DNA of 11,639 bases from JAHFJA01 sp964357385 (GTDB lineage: Bacteria > Patescibacteriota > Patescibacteriia > JACQRZ01), in the NCBI GenBank assembly GCA_964357385.1, contig CAYHKW010000032.1, positions 1-11,639 on the forward strand. The letters are read 5' to 3'. Below the pieces are notes generated by a model, which did not search any database, was not told the origin of the DNA, and saw only the letters and a program-made list of their open reading frames with translations. Below are positions 1 through 5,433 of this stretch, piece after piece (within the stretch, counting starts at the first letter, position 1; every line of letters begins with the position of its first letter). A program made the translations under genes and the position numbers.

Positions 1-558
1 AAGCACCAGTTCTTTTATTTTTCGCGTGTATGTTTTTTCAGTCGTAAGAATAGCATTTTTTACAAACTGTTGAGTGATCGTTGATCCGCCTTGTGCCTTG
101 CTCCCTCTAAAAATATTAGCAAGAACAGAACGAGCAATGCCTTTGAGATCAAAGCCTTTATGGGTATAGAAGTTTTGATCCTCAGCAGTAATACTGGCAT
201 TTTTAACGGTGTCAGGAATTTGTTCAATAGTGATAAGGGTGCGCTGTTGATCACCATGCACTTCATAGAGAACATGGGTGCCGGTACGATCATATATCTT
301 TGTGCTCAACTGTATTGAACGATCAATCAACTTGTTTGGGTCAGGAAGATCGCGGGAAATCCAGGCTGCCATAGCAAAAAATCCAATCGCACCCACAAGG
401 ATCGTCGTCACGCCAATAAGGATAAGTCGTTTTATGAGCAAACTTCTTCCTTTTTTTGTTTTAAAAAAATCTAAAAAGCGATGTTTCTTTTTTGGAACAG
501 GACGAATCTCTTTATGTTTGTTCTCAGATGGCCGATCGTACGAGTAATTGATCTGCAT
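1..558 (-). CDS. Class A penicillin-binding protein (PBP1A-type), N-terminal part, cut by window edge
   Basis: This frame is open from the ATG at 558 to the left edge (186 codons seen; the C-terminal part lies outside). It encodes a peptidoglycan glycosyltransferase that polymerises lipid II at the outer face of the membrane. Residues 1-41 are a basic cytoplasmic tail, about 42-66 form one membrane anchor, and from about 85 the GT51 domain begins. GT51 motif 1 is EDQNFYTHKGFD (126-137, catalytic Glu126 by family knowledge), motif 2 is GGSTITQQ (157-164), and RKIKE (179-183) is the start of motif 3. A transpeptidase domain is expected beyond the edge but cannot be seen. The start lies 3 bases after the ruvC stop, so it is probably translated by coupling; no Shine-Dalgarno is seen. 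The family call is secure, while bifunctionality is inferred. Confidence 0.93.
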   Translation of the reverse strand, partial: MQINYSYDRPSENKHKEIRPVPKKKHRFLDFFKTKKGRSLLIKRLILIGVTTILVGAIGFFAMAAWISRDLPDPNKLIDRSIQLSTKIYDRTGTHVLYEVHGDQQRTLITIEQIPDTVKNASITAEDQNFYTHKGFDLKGIARSVLANIFRGSKAQGGSTITQQFVKNAILTTEKTYTRKIKELVL

Positions 559-561
559 ACA

Positions 562-1065
562 TTATTGATTCAATAGGGCTGATGCGCTGCTGGCACAAAT
601 GGCGATAGCCAAGGCATCAGCAGCGTCGTCAGGTGTTGGGTGCTTTTTAAGGCGTAATAATAAGGTAACCATTTTTTGAATTTGGAGCTTATCTGCTTGG
701 CCGTAGCCGGTCACTGATTGCTTCACTTGAAGAGGAGTAAACTCCAAAACAGGTAATTTTGCAAGCCTTGCCGTTAATAATATGACCCCTCTGGCTTGGC
801 TTACATCAATAGCGGTTTTTGTGTTTTTGCTGAAAAACAGCTTTTCTACGGCTACTAATCGGGGGGCAGTTTGAGCGATTAAACGACTAAGTTCATTATA
901 CAGAGACAGCAGGCGGTCGGGAAATGACAGATCAGGACTGGTGGTAATGCATCCATAATTGATACAGCTAAATGAAGAGCCATTTTGTGTTACCAAACCC
1001 CATCCGATGGTTCCATACCCTGGATCGATACCTAATATAGGGGCGGTTGAGGGGGTTGGTATCAT
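562..1065 (-). CDS. ruvC: Crossover junction endodeoxyribonuclease RuvC
   Basis: RuvC is the Holliday-junction resolvase that cuts four-way junctions symmetrically, working with RuvAB branch migration. The 167 residues match the usual family length. The RNase H-fold acidic set is visible: Asp14 in GIDPGYG, Glu74 in VEKLFF, and Asp147 and Asp150 in DDAADALA. Phe77 aligns with the aromatic residue (E. coli Phe69) next to the active site that helps open the junction. The start ATG overlaps the yebC stop in an ATGA (1062-1065), which fixes the start and implies translational coupling. ruvA and ruvB do not follow it. The next gene, 3 bases away, is a penicillin-binding protein, so the junction-processing genes are not contiguous here. 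Confidence 0.95.
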   Translation of the reverse strand: MIPTPSTAPILGIDPGYGTIGWGLVTQNGSSFSCINYGCITTSPDLSFPDRLLSLYNELSRLIAQTAPRLVAVEKLFFSKNTKTAIDVSQARGVILLTARLAKLPVLEFTPLQVKQSVTGYGQADKLQIQKMVTLLLRLKKHPTPDDAADALAIAICASSASALLNQ

Positions 1066-1775
1066 GAAAGGTTTGAATAGACGCGATCAACGTCATCGTG
1101 ATCTTCGAGAGTTTCAATGAGCGATTGGATTTTTTCGTAGGTCTGTTCATCAGCTTGTGCAGGGGTCTTGGGGATGTAGGTAATCTCTGTGCCTTCAAGG
1201 GGTATATTGAATTGTGTGGCTGCTGTTTGTACTTGACCGAGCTGTTCTGGTGTGGTAACGACGGTTACCATTTCATCTTCTTGTATTATATCCTCTACCC
1301 CGTTTTCGATAAAGCACATTTCTGCTTCTTCATTAAAGTTAGCAGGGAGTATTGAAATAAGTCCTTTCTTTTCAAACATCCAGGCAACACTATTGACCGC
1401 CCCCAAATTGCCACCTGCTTTGGTAAGAAGATGTTTGATTTCATTCACCGTTCGATTACGATTATCAGTGATGGTAGTAATAAGAAGAGCAATGCCATTG
1501 GGTCCGTATCCTTCATACGTAATTTCTTCGATTTGTGTACCCTCCAGTTCGCCGGTACCCCGTTTAATAGCCCGTTCGATATTATCTTTTGGCATGCTTG
1601 CTGCGCGTGCATTGTCAACCGCAAGACGCAATGAAAAATTCATATTCATATCGCCACCCTTCAATCGGGCAGCAATCGTGATCGCATTTCCTAATTTAGT
1701 AAATGTTGATGATTTTTTGGCATCGACAACTGCTTTGTGACGTCGTGTTGTCGCCCATTTTGAGTGTCCTGACAT
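1062..1775 (-). CDS. yebC: YebC/TACO1-family protein
   Basis: This is a 237-residue member of the YebC/TACO1 family, close to the usual 240-250. It opens with the family signature MSGHSKWATTRRHK and carries the typical MPKDNIERAIKRGTGE (about 61-76) and YEGYGPNGIALL (about 87-98) blocks. The family was long annotated as DNA-binding transcriptional regulators. Later work on bacterial YebC proteins and mitochondrial TACO1 points to the ribosome and to relief of stalling at proline runs; which role applies here is not visible. It is first gene of the yebC-ruvC-PBP operon, and yebC-ruvC adjacency is common in bacteria. No Shine-Dalgarno precedes the ATG; an extended -10 promoter lies about 30 bases upstream. 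Confidence 0.95.
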   Translation of the reverse strand: MSGHSKWATTRRHKAVVDAKKSSTFTKLGNAITIAARLKGGDMNMNFSLRLAVDNARAASMPKDNIERAIKRGTGELEGTQIEEITYEGYGPNGIALLITTITDNRNRTVNEIKHLLTKAGGNLGAVNSVAWMFEKKGLISILPANFNEEAEMCFIENGVEDIIQEDEMVTVVTTPEQLGQVQTAATQFNIPLEGTEITYIPKTPAQADEQTYEKIQSLIETLEDHDDVDRVYSNLS

Positions 1776-1805
1776 ACAGAGATTGAAGAGGGATTATCTG
1801 GTCTT

Positions 1806-1834
1806 AGTATACCATGTCCGTTGACATTTTTGTG
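1806..1834 (-). promoter_or_regulatory. Candidate extended -10 promoter of the yebC-ruvC-PBP operon
   Basis: On the minus strand a TATACT -10 box (1806-1811) is preceded by TGG (1812-1814), giving the extended -10 form TGnTATACT. The -35 position at 17-base spacing (1829-1834) reads CACAAA and is poor, as is often tolerated with an extended -10. Transcription would start near 1799, giving a leader of roughly 24 bases to the yebC ATG. Confidence 0.55.
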
Positions 1835-1849
1835 GGGCCATGGTAGCTT
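1821..1849 (+). promoter_or_regulatory. Candidate promoter for the micro-gene and ychF
   Basis: A perfect TTGACA (1821-1826) is followed after 17 bases by TAGCTT (1844-1849), a weak -10 strengthened by an extended TG motif directly before it. It points toward the small frame at 1906 and ychF at 2039. It interleaves with the divergent yebC promoter, so the two would compete for polymerase. The downstream leader (about 1853-1905) can form two short hairpins (GCGT/ACGC and GGGAT/ATCCC) of unknown meaning. Confidence 0.45.
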
Positions 1850-1905
1850 AGAATGCGTATTTTACGCGGGATCAGTATATCCCATTTATCCAAATAATTC
1901 AAGAT

Positions 1906-2028
1906 ATGATCCTCAATATTGTTGCGTCTCTCTTCAAATCGCCTACCTTGCGCATGTATCGTAAAATGGTAGTAGGAAAAACAAAGAAAGAAATGCGTCG
2001 CTTACTGCGTAGTCCAAAACGTGCTTAA
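1906..2028 (+). CDS. Candidate 40-residue basic micro-protein
   Basis: An ATG frame of 40 codons ends with TAA 10 bases before the ychF ATG. It begins MILNIVASLFKSPTLRMYRK and ends RRLLRSPKRA, so a short hydrophobic start leads into a tail rich in Lys and Arg. I do not recognise it. Reasons to consider it real are its position (it fills an otherwise empty 263-base gap between divergent genes), the tight spacing to ychF on the same strand, and a plausible promoter upstream. Against it are its short length and the lack of a Shine-Dalgarno. A basic tail of this kind would fit nucleic-acid or ribosome binding, but that is inference only. An internal ATG at 1954 would give 24 residues. Confidence 0.4.
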   Translation: MILNIVASLFKSPTLRMYRKMVVGKTKKEMRRLLRSPKRA

Positions 2029-2038
2029 ATAACGACAT

Positions 2039-3106
2039 ATGAATATTGGTATTGTCGGCTTGCCCAATGTTGGCAAGTCAACTCTTTTTAAAGCACTGAC
2101 AAAAAAACAGATCGACATTGCAAATTATCCGTTTTGTACGATCGAACCCAACACGGGAATTGTCAAAGTGCCTGATGAGCGGCTGGAGAAGTTAGCCGCT
2201 TTTTCTCATTCTGAAAAAATTCTTCCCGCAGCGATGGAATTTGTTGATATTGCAGGATTGGTCGCCGGCGCATCAAAGGGCGAAGGGTTGGGAAACGCAT
2301 TTCTTGCCCATATCCGTGAAGTTGATGCGATTGCTCATGTGGTGCGTGTATTTGAAGATGGCGATGTGATTCATGTGTCCGGCAAAACAGATCCCTTTGC
2401 TGATGCGGATGTTATCAATCTCGAACTCGCGTTGTCAGATTTGGCAGTCGTACAAAAACGACTTGATACACTCAAGAGTAAAATGAGATCAGGAAGCGAT
2501 GCGGAAAGTGTGGCACGATTAGAGCTGTATCAAGAAGTCGAGAAATTTCTCGAACAGGGGGTCATGCTCTGTACAAAAGAATGGACACCAGAACAACGGG
2601 AGCTTTTGCGAGAACTCAACCTCATTACCCTCAAGCCAATGATCTATGTTCTTAATACCGATGAGACCGGAGTAGTTTCGCAAGAAGTCGTGGATGTATT
2701 TAAAAACAAAAGCAAAGATCAAGCGGTGATTACGCTATGTGCAAAACAGGAAGCAGATATGGCAGAGCTTACGGATGAAGAATTGATTGAACTTGATATG
2801 AAGCGCACGGGGCTGGACCGTCTCATTGTACAAGGCTATACGACACTAGGATTGATCACCTATTTTACGACTGGGCCAAAGGAAACGCGTGCGTGGACTA
2901 TAACAAAAGGTATGACGGCACCCCAAGCAGCGGGTAAGATTCATACTGATTTTGAAAAGGGATTTATTCGCGCAGAAGTGATTAATTGGAACGATTTGGT
3001 TGATGCAGGCTCAGAAGTAGCCGCAAAAGAAAAAGGCCTTATCCGATTGGAGGGTAAGACCTATATCGCGCAGGATGGCGATGTGATGGTGTTTCATTTT
3101 AATTAG
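2039..3106 (+). CDS. ychF: Redox/ribosome-associated ATPase YchF (Obg-like ATPase)
   Basis: YchF is a conserved TRAFAC-class P-loop NTPase (OLA1 in eukaryotes) that binds ribosomes and hydrolyses ATP in preference to GTP. The 355 residues are near the usual 363. The G1 loop is GLPNVGKST (7-15), the switch region NYPFCTIEPN (29-38), and G3 is DIAGLVAGASKGEGLGN (70-86). The G4 position reads NTDE (206-209) instead of the GTPase NKxD, the family mark of relaxed base specificity. A coiled-coil insertion lies around 130-180, and a C-terminal TGS domain around 273-353 includes TYFTTGPKETRAWTI. The start has no Shine-Dalgarno and lies 10 bases after the candidate micro-gene. A strong hairpin terminator follows the stop at once. 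Confidence 0.96.
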   Translation: MNIGIVGLPNVGKSTLFKALTKKQIDIANYPFCTIEPNTGIVKVPDERLEKLAAFSHSEKILPAAMEFVDIAGLVAGASKGEGLGNAFLAHIREVDAIAHVVRVFEDGDVIHVSGKTDPFADADVINLELALSDLAVVQKRLDTLKSKMRSGSDAESVARLELYQEVEKFLEQGVMLCTKEWTPEQRELLRELNLITLKPMIYVLNTDETGVVSQEVVDVFKNKSKDQAVITLCAKQEADMAELTDEELIELDMKRTGLDRLIVQGYTTLGLITYFTTGPKETRAWTITKGMTAPQAAGKIHTDFEKGFIRAEVINWNDLVDAGSEVAAKEKGLIRLEGKTYIAQDGDVMVFHFN

Positions 3107-3112
3107 GGAAAC

Positions 3113-3143
3113 AAAAAAGACCTGAATCATGTAGGTCTTTTTT
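3113..3143. terminator. Bidirectional intrinsic terminator between ychF and the toxin gene
   Basis: There is a perfect 11-bp inverted repeat, AAAAAAGACCT (3113-3123) and AGGTCTTTTTT (3133-3143), with a 9-base loop. The T-run serves plus-strand transcripts from ychF and the A-run on the other side serves minus-strand transcripts from the toxin operon. The toxin stop codon (3142-3144) overlaps the base of the stem. Confidence 0.9.
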
Positions 3144-3396
3144 AATACAGCTGTGAGTGGGTGCCGATTGCAACAAAAGTAACGACATCGCCTTGTTCAG
3201 AAAATATTGCCCGATAATCACCAGTAATATTAATGCTTCGACACCCCGGATACGTAGGGTCAACTGAGTGATTATTGAGAACTACATTATACTTATCCTC
3301 AATAAAGAGTTCAATTCTTGAATAAAATTGATCCTGTATTTTGACGGAAAGTTTTATGAAATCTTTATCAAAAGATTTCTGATAAATGACTTTCAT
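3142..3396 (-). CDS. YafQ/RelE-StbE-type mRNA interferase toxin
   Basis: This 84-residue protein looks like a RelE/ParE-superfamily toxin of the YafQ-like group, ribosome-dependent mRNA endonucleases. The length is typical. Family-type features are a positively charged helical first half (KSFDKDFIKL), His43 in NNHSVDP, the GDYRAIF block with Arg62, and the C-terminal IGTHSQLY with His80, which corresponds to the YafQ-group ending GTHSELF. His80 and Arg62 are probable catalytic or substrate-contacting residues, by analogy. It follows the antitoxin gene by 3 bases, and its last codons run into the terminator stem. Assignment to the superfamily is strong; the exact cleavage specificity is not visible. 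Confidence 0.87.
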   Translation of the reverse strand: MKVIYQKSFDKDFIKLSVKIQDQFYSRIELFIEDKYNVVLNNHSVDPTYPGCRSINITGDYRAIFSEQGDVVTFVAIGTHSQLY

Positions 3397-3399
3397 TGA

Positions 3400-3678
3400 C
3401 TATAGACTTTTAAGATAAGCGATGGCATCTTTTGCATTATCAAATGCTGGTGAAAGATTTTTACCTTCTTTAATCTCTTTGAGTGCTTGGTCAATGATTT
3501 TTTTTGTCCTTGCGTTAAATGGTGGATGTGCAACCAACTCAACATTAAGTTTACCTTCAACAAATGCTTTTGTCGCGTGCTGTAACACCGAAGAGAATGC
3601 CACTCCTTCTTTCTGGGCTTTTTTCATTGCTTGTTCTTTGAGTTTGCTATCAATTTTGAAGATTACTTGGGTAGTCAT
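3400..3678 (-). CDS. RelB/DinJ-type ribbon-helix-helix antitoxin
   Basis: This 92-residue protein is encoded directly before the toxin. An N-terminal ribbon (TQVIFKID, 3-10) and two helices (about 10-24 and 27-40, with FSSVLQHATKAF) fit a ribbon-helix-helix DNA-binding domain like RelB/DinJ. The C-terminal half, with the block DQALKEIKEGKNLSPAF (63-79), matches the toxin-wrapping tail typical of the group. It should neutralise the toxin by direct binding and, with it, repress its own promoter. Two TATATA-rich palindromes lie on that promoter. The start is the only ATG giving the full ribbon. The leader is about 21 bases with no Shine-Dalgarno. Confidence 0.87.
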   Translation of the reverse strand: MTTQVIFKIDSKLKEQAMKKAQKEGVAFSSVLQHATKAFVEGKLNVELVAHPPFNARTKKIIDQALKEIKEGKNLSPAFDNAKDAIAYLKSL

Positions 3679-3693
3679 AAAAGCCAGTAAATT

Positions 3694-3727
3694 ATGTATA
3701 TATACATTATATATACTTTGTATATAT
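3694..3727. promoter_or_regulatory. Paired palindromes, likely antitoxin/toxin autoregulatory operators
   Basis: A 14-bp perfect palindrome ATGTATATATACAT (3694-3707) overlaps the -10 box and start site. An inverted repeat ATATATAC-TTT-GTATATAT (3709-3716 and 3720-3727) fills the spacer between -10 and -35. Both use the same GTATATA half-site. Binding by a ribbon-helix-helix dimer here would block polymerase. Confidence 0.75.
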
Positions 3728-3734
3728 GTGTCAA
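3706..3734 (-). promoter_or_regulatory. Full-consensus sigma-70 promoter of the antitoxin-toxin operon
   Basis: On the minus strand TTGACA (3729-3734), a 17-base spacer and TATAAT (3706-3711) match the housekeeping consensus at all twelve positions. Transcription should start near 3699. The -35 box lies only 4 bases past the stop codon of the upstream TrmB-family gene, so read-through from that gene is also possible. Confidence 0.88.
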
Positions 3735-3738
3735 GTGA

Positions 3739-4464
3739 CTACCTATTGCGTATCACATCAAACAGTACTCGAAATGTCTGGGCAATAAGAGGATTAGTTA
3801 ACACTGTACCAAAAATGGGCTCGCGTAAGGTAATCAGGGCGATATTGTTATCCCAGATAAGGATATCGGTAGGGAGTTCAGTATATTTCGAAGGCAAATA
3901 TGATTGGCTGTAGAGCCCTTTTAAAATATCTTGTGTTTTAGGTCCGGTGGTTTCTTTTGAATCGTAGCTAAGGATGTCATTGAGGATAATACCTCTCTTT
4001 TTTATTTCCAACAGATAGTCATCGAAAAATGGAGCATTGATATCTGATAATTCCTTCGTTGATCCAATCGCAAATATTTCTTGTGCAGAAAGTGTTTGCC
4101 AATAGATTTCTTTTACTTGTTCAAATCCTTCAAAAAAACGTATTTTAGGCTTATTTTTCTGCGTGATATAGAGACCCCGCAAATCAGGTAAAATACGCTG
4201 TACTGCTTCTTTTTTTTCTTCGAGAGAGCGAAGTATTGCCTCAGGATCAAGGGCAATATATGCCTTGCGTTTCCCTTGATCCTGCTCACGAATAAGAACC
4301 TTGTCTTTGAGGGAAACAAGGATGTTATAACAGTTAGTACGGGCAATTCCCGTTGCTTTTGCGATGGCGGGGGGAGTGGAAAGGCCATTTTCTAATAAGT
4401 AGAGATATACGGCAATTTCCGACTTTTGAAGGCCTATTTTCTTTAATTCGTCTATTAATTGCAT
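3739..4464 (-). CDS. TrmB-family transcriptional regulator
   Basis: This is a 241-residue DNA-binding regulator. Residues about 8-72 form a winged helix-turn-helix: GLQKSEIAVYLYLLENG, then the turn at STPPAIAKATGI and a recognition helix about 41-53 (ARTNCYNILVSLK). A linker helix rich in Glu and Lys (75-92) follows, then an effector-like domain beginning KPKIRFFEGFEQVKEIY (105-121) and ending in IWDNNIALITL and a terminal helix. This layout matches short TrmB-like proteins; archaeal TrmB, a sugar-responsive regulator, is longer and has an extra sugar-binding part that I do not see. The ligand is therefore unknown. It is transcribed divergently from the oxidase-methyltransferase operon across a 165-base promoter region, which suggests it controls that operon and itself. 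Confidence 0.85.
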   Translation of the reverse strand: MQLIDELKKIGLQKSEIAVYLYLLENGLSTPPAIAKATGIARTNCYNILVSLKDKVLIREQDQGKRKAYIALDPEAILRSLEEKKEAVQRILPDLRGLYITQKNKPKIRFFEGFEQVKEIYWQTLSAQEIFAIGSTKELSDINAPFFDDYLLEIKKRGIILNDILSYDSKETTGPKTQDILKGLYSQSYLPSKYTELPTDILIWDNNIALITLREPIFGTVLTNPLIAQTFRVLFDVIRNR

Positions 4465-4472
4465 AGAGTTAT

Positions 4473-4490
4473 ATTATTGTCATTAATAAT
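4473..4490. promoter_or_regulatory. Candidate operator overlapping the regulator promoter
   Basis: The inverted repeat ATTATT (4473-4478) and AATAAT (4485-4490) has a 6-base centre and touches the -10 box of the TrmB-family gene. It is short and in AT-rich DNA, so chance is a real alternative. Its position would suit autoregulation. Confidence 0.3.
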
Positions 4491-4517
4491 TATATCATTT
4501 TTGTATTTTAAAGTCAA
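4489..4517 (-). promoter_or_regulatory. Near-consensus promoter of the TrmB-family gene
   Basis: On the minus strand TTGACT (4512-4517), 17 bases, TATAAT (4489-4494) match eleven of twelve consensus positions. Transcription should start near 4482, leaving a leader of about 18 bases without a Shine-Dalgarno. Confidence 0.78.
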
Positions 4518-4557
4518 TAAAATAAATAGAAAGTATATAATTACGACATATATAGTA

Positions 4558-4586
4558 TTGACAAATTAGGATAAAAAGGGTATACT
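4558..4586 (+). promoter_or_regulatory. Near-consensus promoter of the oxidase-methyltransferase operon
   Basis: TTGACA (4558-4563), 17 bases, TATACT (4581-4586) match eleven of twelve consensus positions. Transcription should start near 4593, giving a leader of about 37 bases that carries the Shine-Dalgarno at 4616. The -35 boxes of the two divergent promoters are 40 bases apart. A 7-bp inverted repeat AAGTATA (4531-4537) and TATACTT (4581-4587) brackets the -35 and could be a spaced operator, though this is weak. Confidence 0.8.
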
Positions 4587-4615
4587 TATAAGCGTAAAAG
4601 ATGAAATGATAGAAA

Positions 4616-4621
4616 AAGGAG
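4616..4621 (+). promoter_or_regulatory. Shine-Dalgarno that decides the start of the oxidase-like gene
   Basis: AAGGAG sits 8 bases before the ATG at 4630. An in-frame ATG at 4606 lies upstream of this site and has nothing comparable before it, so 4630 is the likely start. Confidence 0.8.
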
Positions 4622-4629
4622 AAAACAAA

Positions 4630-5373
4630 ATGAACAATCAATTAAACAATGTAAATGAGGAGAGTATGGAAATGAAAACGTTTTTTGAAAATTTAGAGAG
4701 CAAAATGAGAGAATATCGCTTTTTAAGCGATAATCCAGTGGTAAAACGCATTAAGGCAGGGAAAGGTAGTAAACAGTTTTTGGTAGAAACAGTAAATGAT
4801 TATGCGGGATTAGTAGTGTTTATCGTTCCATTTTTGGCGAAAGCTCAGTATTCTTTAAAAAAGTTTCCTGAAATTGTCAAAGAGTTGAAGCAGAATATCA
4901 GCGAAGAACGTGGCGCAAAGACACAGGGCATTACTCATCACGATTTATTGAACAGAGGTCTCTTGCTAGAAAAAGAGATAACCATTTGTAAGAATGATTG
5001 GACGAATGAGACGTTAGAATTTTTGTATGGGATTGATGAGGCAATGCATGAGCAAAAGAAAAACCCTTCGTTTGTGGCAGGGATGATCTATGCACTCGAA
5101 GATTCAGCAACACCTGAATTAGCAATCATTGTTACACAGTTGCTTTCAGCCATACAATCAGACAGTACTGCTCATGCTGAAATAAGTCTTAAAGACTTTG
5201 TTCAGATGCATACTGAAGATTTTGAGCCAGGTCATCGTGATCGCTTCGCTGAAGCGGTTGCAGGCTATCTTGGATCGGGCGCTCTGAGTCAAAAAGAGTT
5301 TACTGCGGGGTTTATCACCATTATGGACATGATGGAAGTATGGTGGCAAGAACTCGCACAGTCACAATCATAA
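4630..5373 (+). CDS. Haem-oxygenase-fold di-metal oxidase-like protein (CADD/DUF3865-like)
   Basis: This is a 247-residue, probably all-helical, soluble protein. I place it in the haem-oxygenase-like di-metal oxidase superfamily (CADD, UndA and relatives) from the ordered metal-ligand pattern. EERGAKTQGITHH gives Glu92/Glu93 and His103/His104 (compare EENGYPNH in Chlamydia CADD). YALEDSATPEL gives Glu157 (compare YSYESQIP in CADD). MHTEDFEPGHRDRF gives His194, Glu199 and His202 (compare HEEADVRH). The HTEDFEPGH spacing has one more residue than CADD and resembles what I recall of the CADD-like DUF3865 group. Members use di-iron or mixed-metal centres and oxygen for varied oxidations, so the substrate cannot be read. 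CADD itself makes p-aminobenzoate from its own tyrosine; no such role is claimed. It is first gene of an operon with the PRMT-like methyltransferase. Confidence 0.75.
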   Translation: MNNQLNNVNEESMEMKTFFENLESKMREYRFLSDNPVVKRIKAGKGSKQFLVETVNDYAGLVVFIVPFLAKAQYSLKKFPEIVKELKQNISEERGAKTQGITHHDLLNRGLLLEKEITICKNDWTNETLEFLYGIDEAMHEQKKNPSFVAGMIYALEDSATPELAIIVTQLLSAIQSDSTAHAEISLKDFVQMHTEDFEPGHRDRFAEAVAGYLGSGALSQKEFTAGFITIMDMMEVWWQELAQSQS

Positions 5374-5390
5374 AATATTATTAGAATAAA

Positions 5391-5433
5391 AAAGGAGGAG
5401 ATGTCCCTACGATTAACCTCGTAGGGATCTATT
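5391..5433 (+). promoter_or_regulatory. Structured translation leader: Shine-Dalgarno, 7-codon frame and hairpin
   Basis: AAAGGAGGAG (5391-5400) is directly followed by an ATG frame of 7 codons (5401-5424, MSLRLTS, stop TAG). A perfect 9-bp stem TCCCTACGA (5404-5412) and TCGTAGGGA (5419-5427) with a 6-base loop lies over this frame, 6 bases before the methyltransferase ATG at 5434. The linear distance from the Shine-Dalgarno to that ATG is about 35 bases, too far for use. If the 24-base hairpin is folded out, it shortens to about 11. There is no T-run, so it is not a terminator. It may join the Shine-Dalgarno to the start, or couple translation by re-initiation. Confidence 0.7.

Noticed and set aside
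60..293. 77-residue minus-strand frame and an overlapping plus-strand frame at 91-318
   Set aside because: Both are shadows of the penicillin-binding protein, whose true minus-strand frame runs unbroken from 558 to the left edge with GT51 motifs.
1252..1740. 162-residue plus-strand frame
   Set aside because: Antisense to yebC, which has a full-length conserved protein; no ribosome site or recognisable motif in the antisense frame.
1852..1905. Riboswitch or tRNA-like structure in the leader upstream of the micro-gene
   Set aside because: Only two short hairpins of 4-5 bp; no tRNA arms or known riboswitch core could be made out.
3422..3913. 163-residue plus-strand frame
   Set aside because: It runs antisense across the antitoxin, its promoter and the end of the TrmB-family gene; the minus-strand genes explain the DNA.
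4606..4629. Upstream ATG at 4606 for the oxidase-like protein
   Set aside because: The AAGGAG that would serve translation lies after this ATG and 8 bases before the ATG at 4630, so the shorter form is preferred.
5404..5427. Hairpin as an intrinsic terminator between the oxidase-like and methyltransferase genes
   Set aside because: No T-run follows the stem, and a start codon comes 6 bases later.
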